A stretch of 6,629 nt of DNA from Pseudomonadota bacterium (lineage in GTDB: Bacteria > Desulfobacterota > BSN033 > WVXP01 > G020346125): NCBI GenBank assembly GCA_030672465.1, contig DAOVGJ010000171.1, positions 1 to 6,629 on the forward strand. Reading direction: 5' to 3'. The position numbers and the translations under genes are program-made. Below the pieces are notes generated by a model. That model saw only the letters and a list, made by a program, of their open reading frames with translations, was not told the origin of the DNA and did no database searches. Positions 6,492 through 6,629 of this stretch are shown here, one piece after another. Numbering within the stretch: position 1 is the stretch's first letter; every line of letters begins with the position of its first letter.

Positions 6492-6629
6492 TTACTCGCC
6501 CCGTTCGATCTCCATGAACAGTTTCCCGTTGTTAAAGATCCTCACCCCACCAGTGGATTCGGAGATGACGAGGGCGAGGGCCTGAGTGACGTTGGTAATT
6601 CCCGCCGCTGCCAGATGGCGGCTGCCCAG
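6492..6629 (-). CDS. Diadenylate cyclase (DisA_N/DAC) domain protein, C-terminal fragment cut by the window edge
   Basis: The minus strand reads from the window edge through 45 codons to a TAA whose complement lies at 6492-6494. The peptide begins LGSRHLAAAGIT, then has ALALVISESTGGVRIF and ends NNGKLFMEIERGE. This matches the C-terminal part of DAC domains, which make c-di-AMP from two ATP: the G-T/S-R-H motif followed by AA, a hydrophobic strand ending in VSE, then a Gly and a strand with N-G-K/R-L. The canonical RHR motif reads RHL here, so its second Arg is Leu. The protein ends about 10 residues after the domain, so the DAC domain is C-terminal. That arrangement differs from DisA, which has a DNA-binding domain after it. 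The N-terminal part, including the DGA motif, lies outside the window, so the subtype is unknown. The gene is convergent with hppA. Confidence 0.75.
   Translation of the reverse strand: MGSRHLAAAGITNVTQALALVISESTGGVRIFNNGKLFMEIERGE

Overview
The window looks like a bacterial chromosome segment of moderate GC content. It carries mostly conserved housekeeping genes on the + strand. A Gram-negative-type lipoprotein, a spoVG gene next to ispE/prs/rplY/pth, a long TL5/CTC-type bL25, a K+-dependent membrane pyrophosphatase and a structured repeat that I recall from deltaproteobacterial genomes together suggest Desulfobacterota (former Deltaproteobacteria) or a neighbouring lineage such as Nitrospirota. 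This placement is inference. No marker in the window fixes the taxon.

Layout. Positions 1-376 hold no gene. Positions 1 to about 147 form a repeat-like element with nested inverted repeats, followed by an AT-rich patch and a plausible sigma-70 promoter at 309-339. Positions 377-844 encode a small lipoprotein of unknown function. After a 100-bp gap comes a compact co-directional block: ispE (945-1808), spoVG (1832-2095), prs (2176-3147), rplY/ctc (3167-3826) and pth (3838-4395). Spacers are 11-23 bp except for 80 bp before prs. The membrane pyrophosphatase gene hppA (4435-6480) follows pth after 39 bp and has its own strong ribosome binding site. The last 138 bp encode, on the minus strand, the C-terminal end of a diadenylate-cyclase (DisA_N/DAC) domain protein. 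It is convergent with hppA, with only 11 bp between the stop codons.

How the genes fit together. IspE makes an isoprenoid precursor, Prs makes PRPP, bL25 and Pth serve translation, and SpoVG is an RNA/DNA-binding regulator. HppA uses the pyrophosphate released by biosynthesis (PRPP-consuming steps, tRNA charging, IspD) to pump Na+ and/or H+. Its residues predict K+ dependence (Ala460/Gly463) and Na+ transport (Glu228 in a DLFES motif). The adjoining gene would make c-di-AMP, known elsewhere as a regulator of K+ homeostasis. That makes the pairing suggestive, but a functional link is not shown.

I see no clearly undescribed system here. The points most worth checking are the diadenylate cyclase fragment with a variant RHR motif beside a K+-dependent pump, the branched repeat at the left edge, the Asn-to-Lys change in the Pth GGHxG motif, and the absence of glmU between spoVG and prs.
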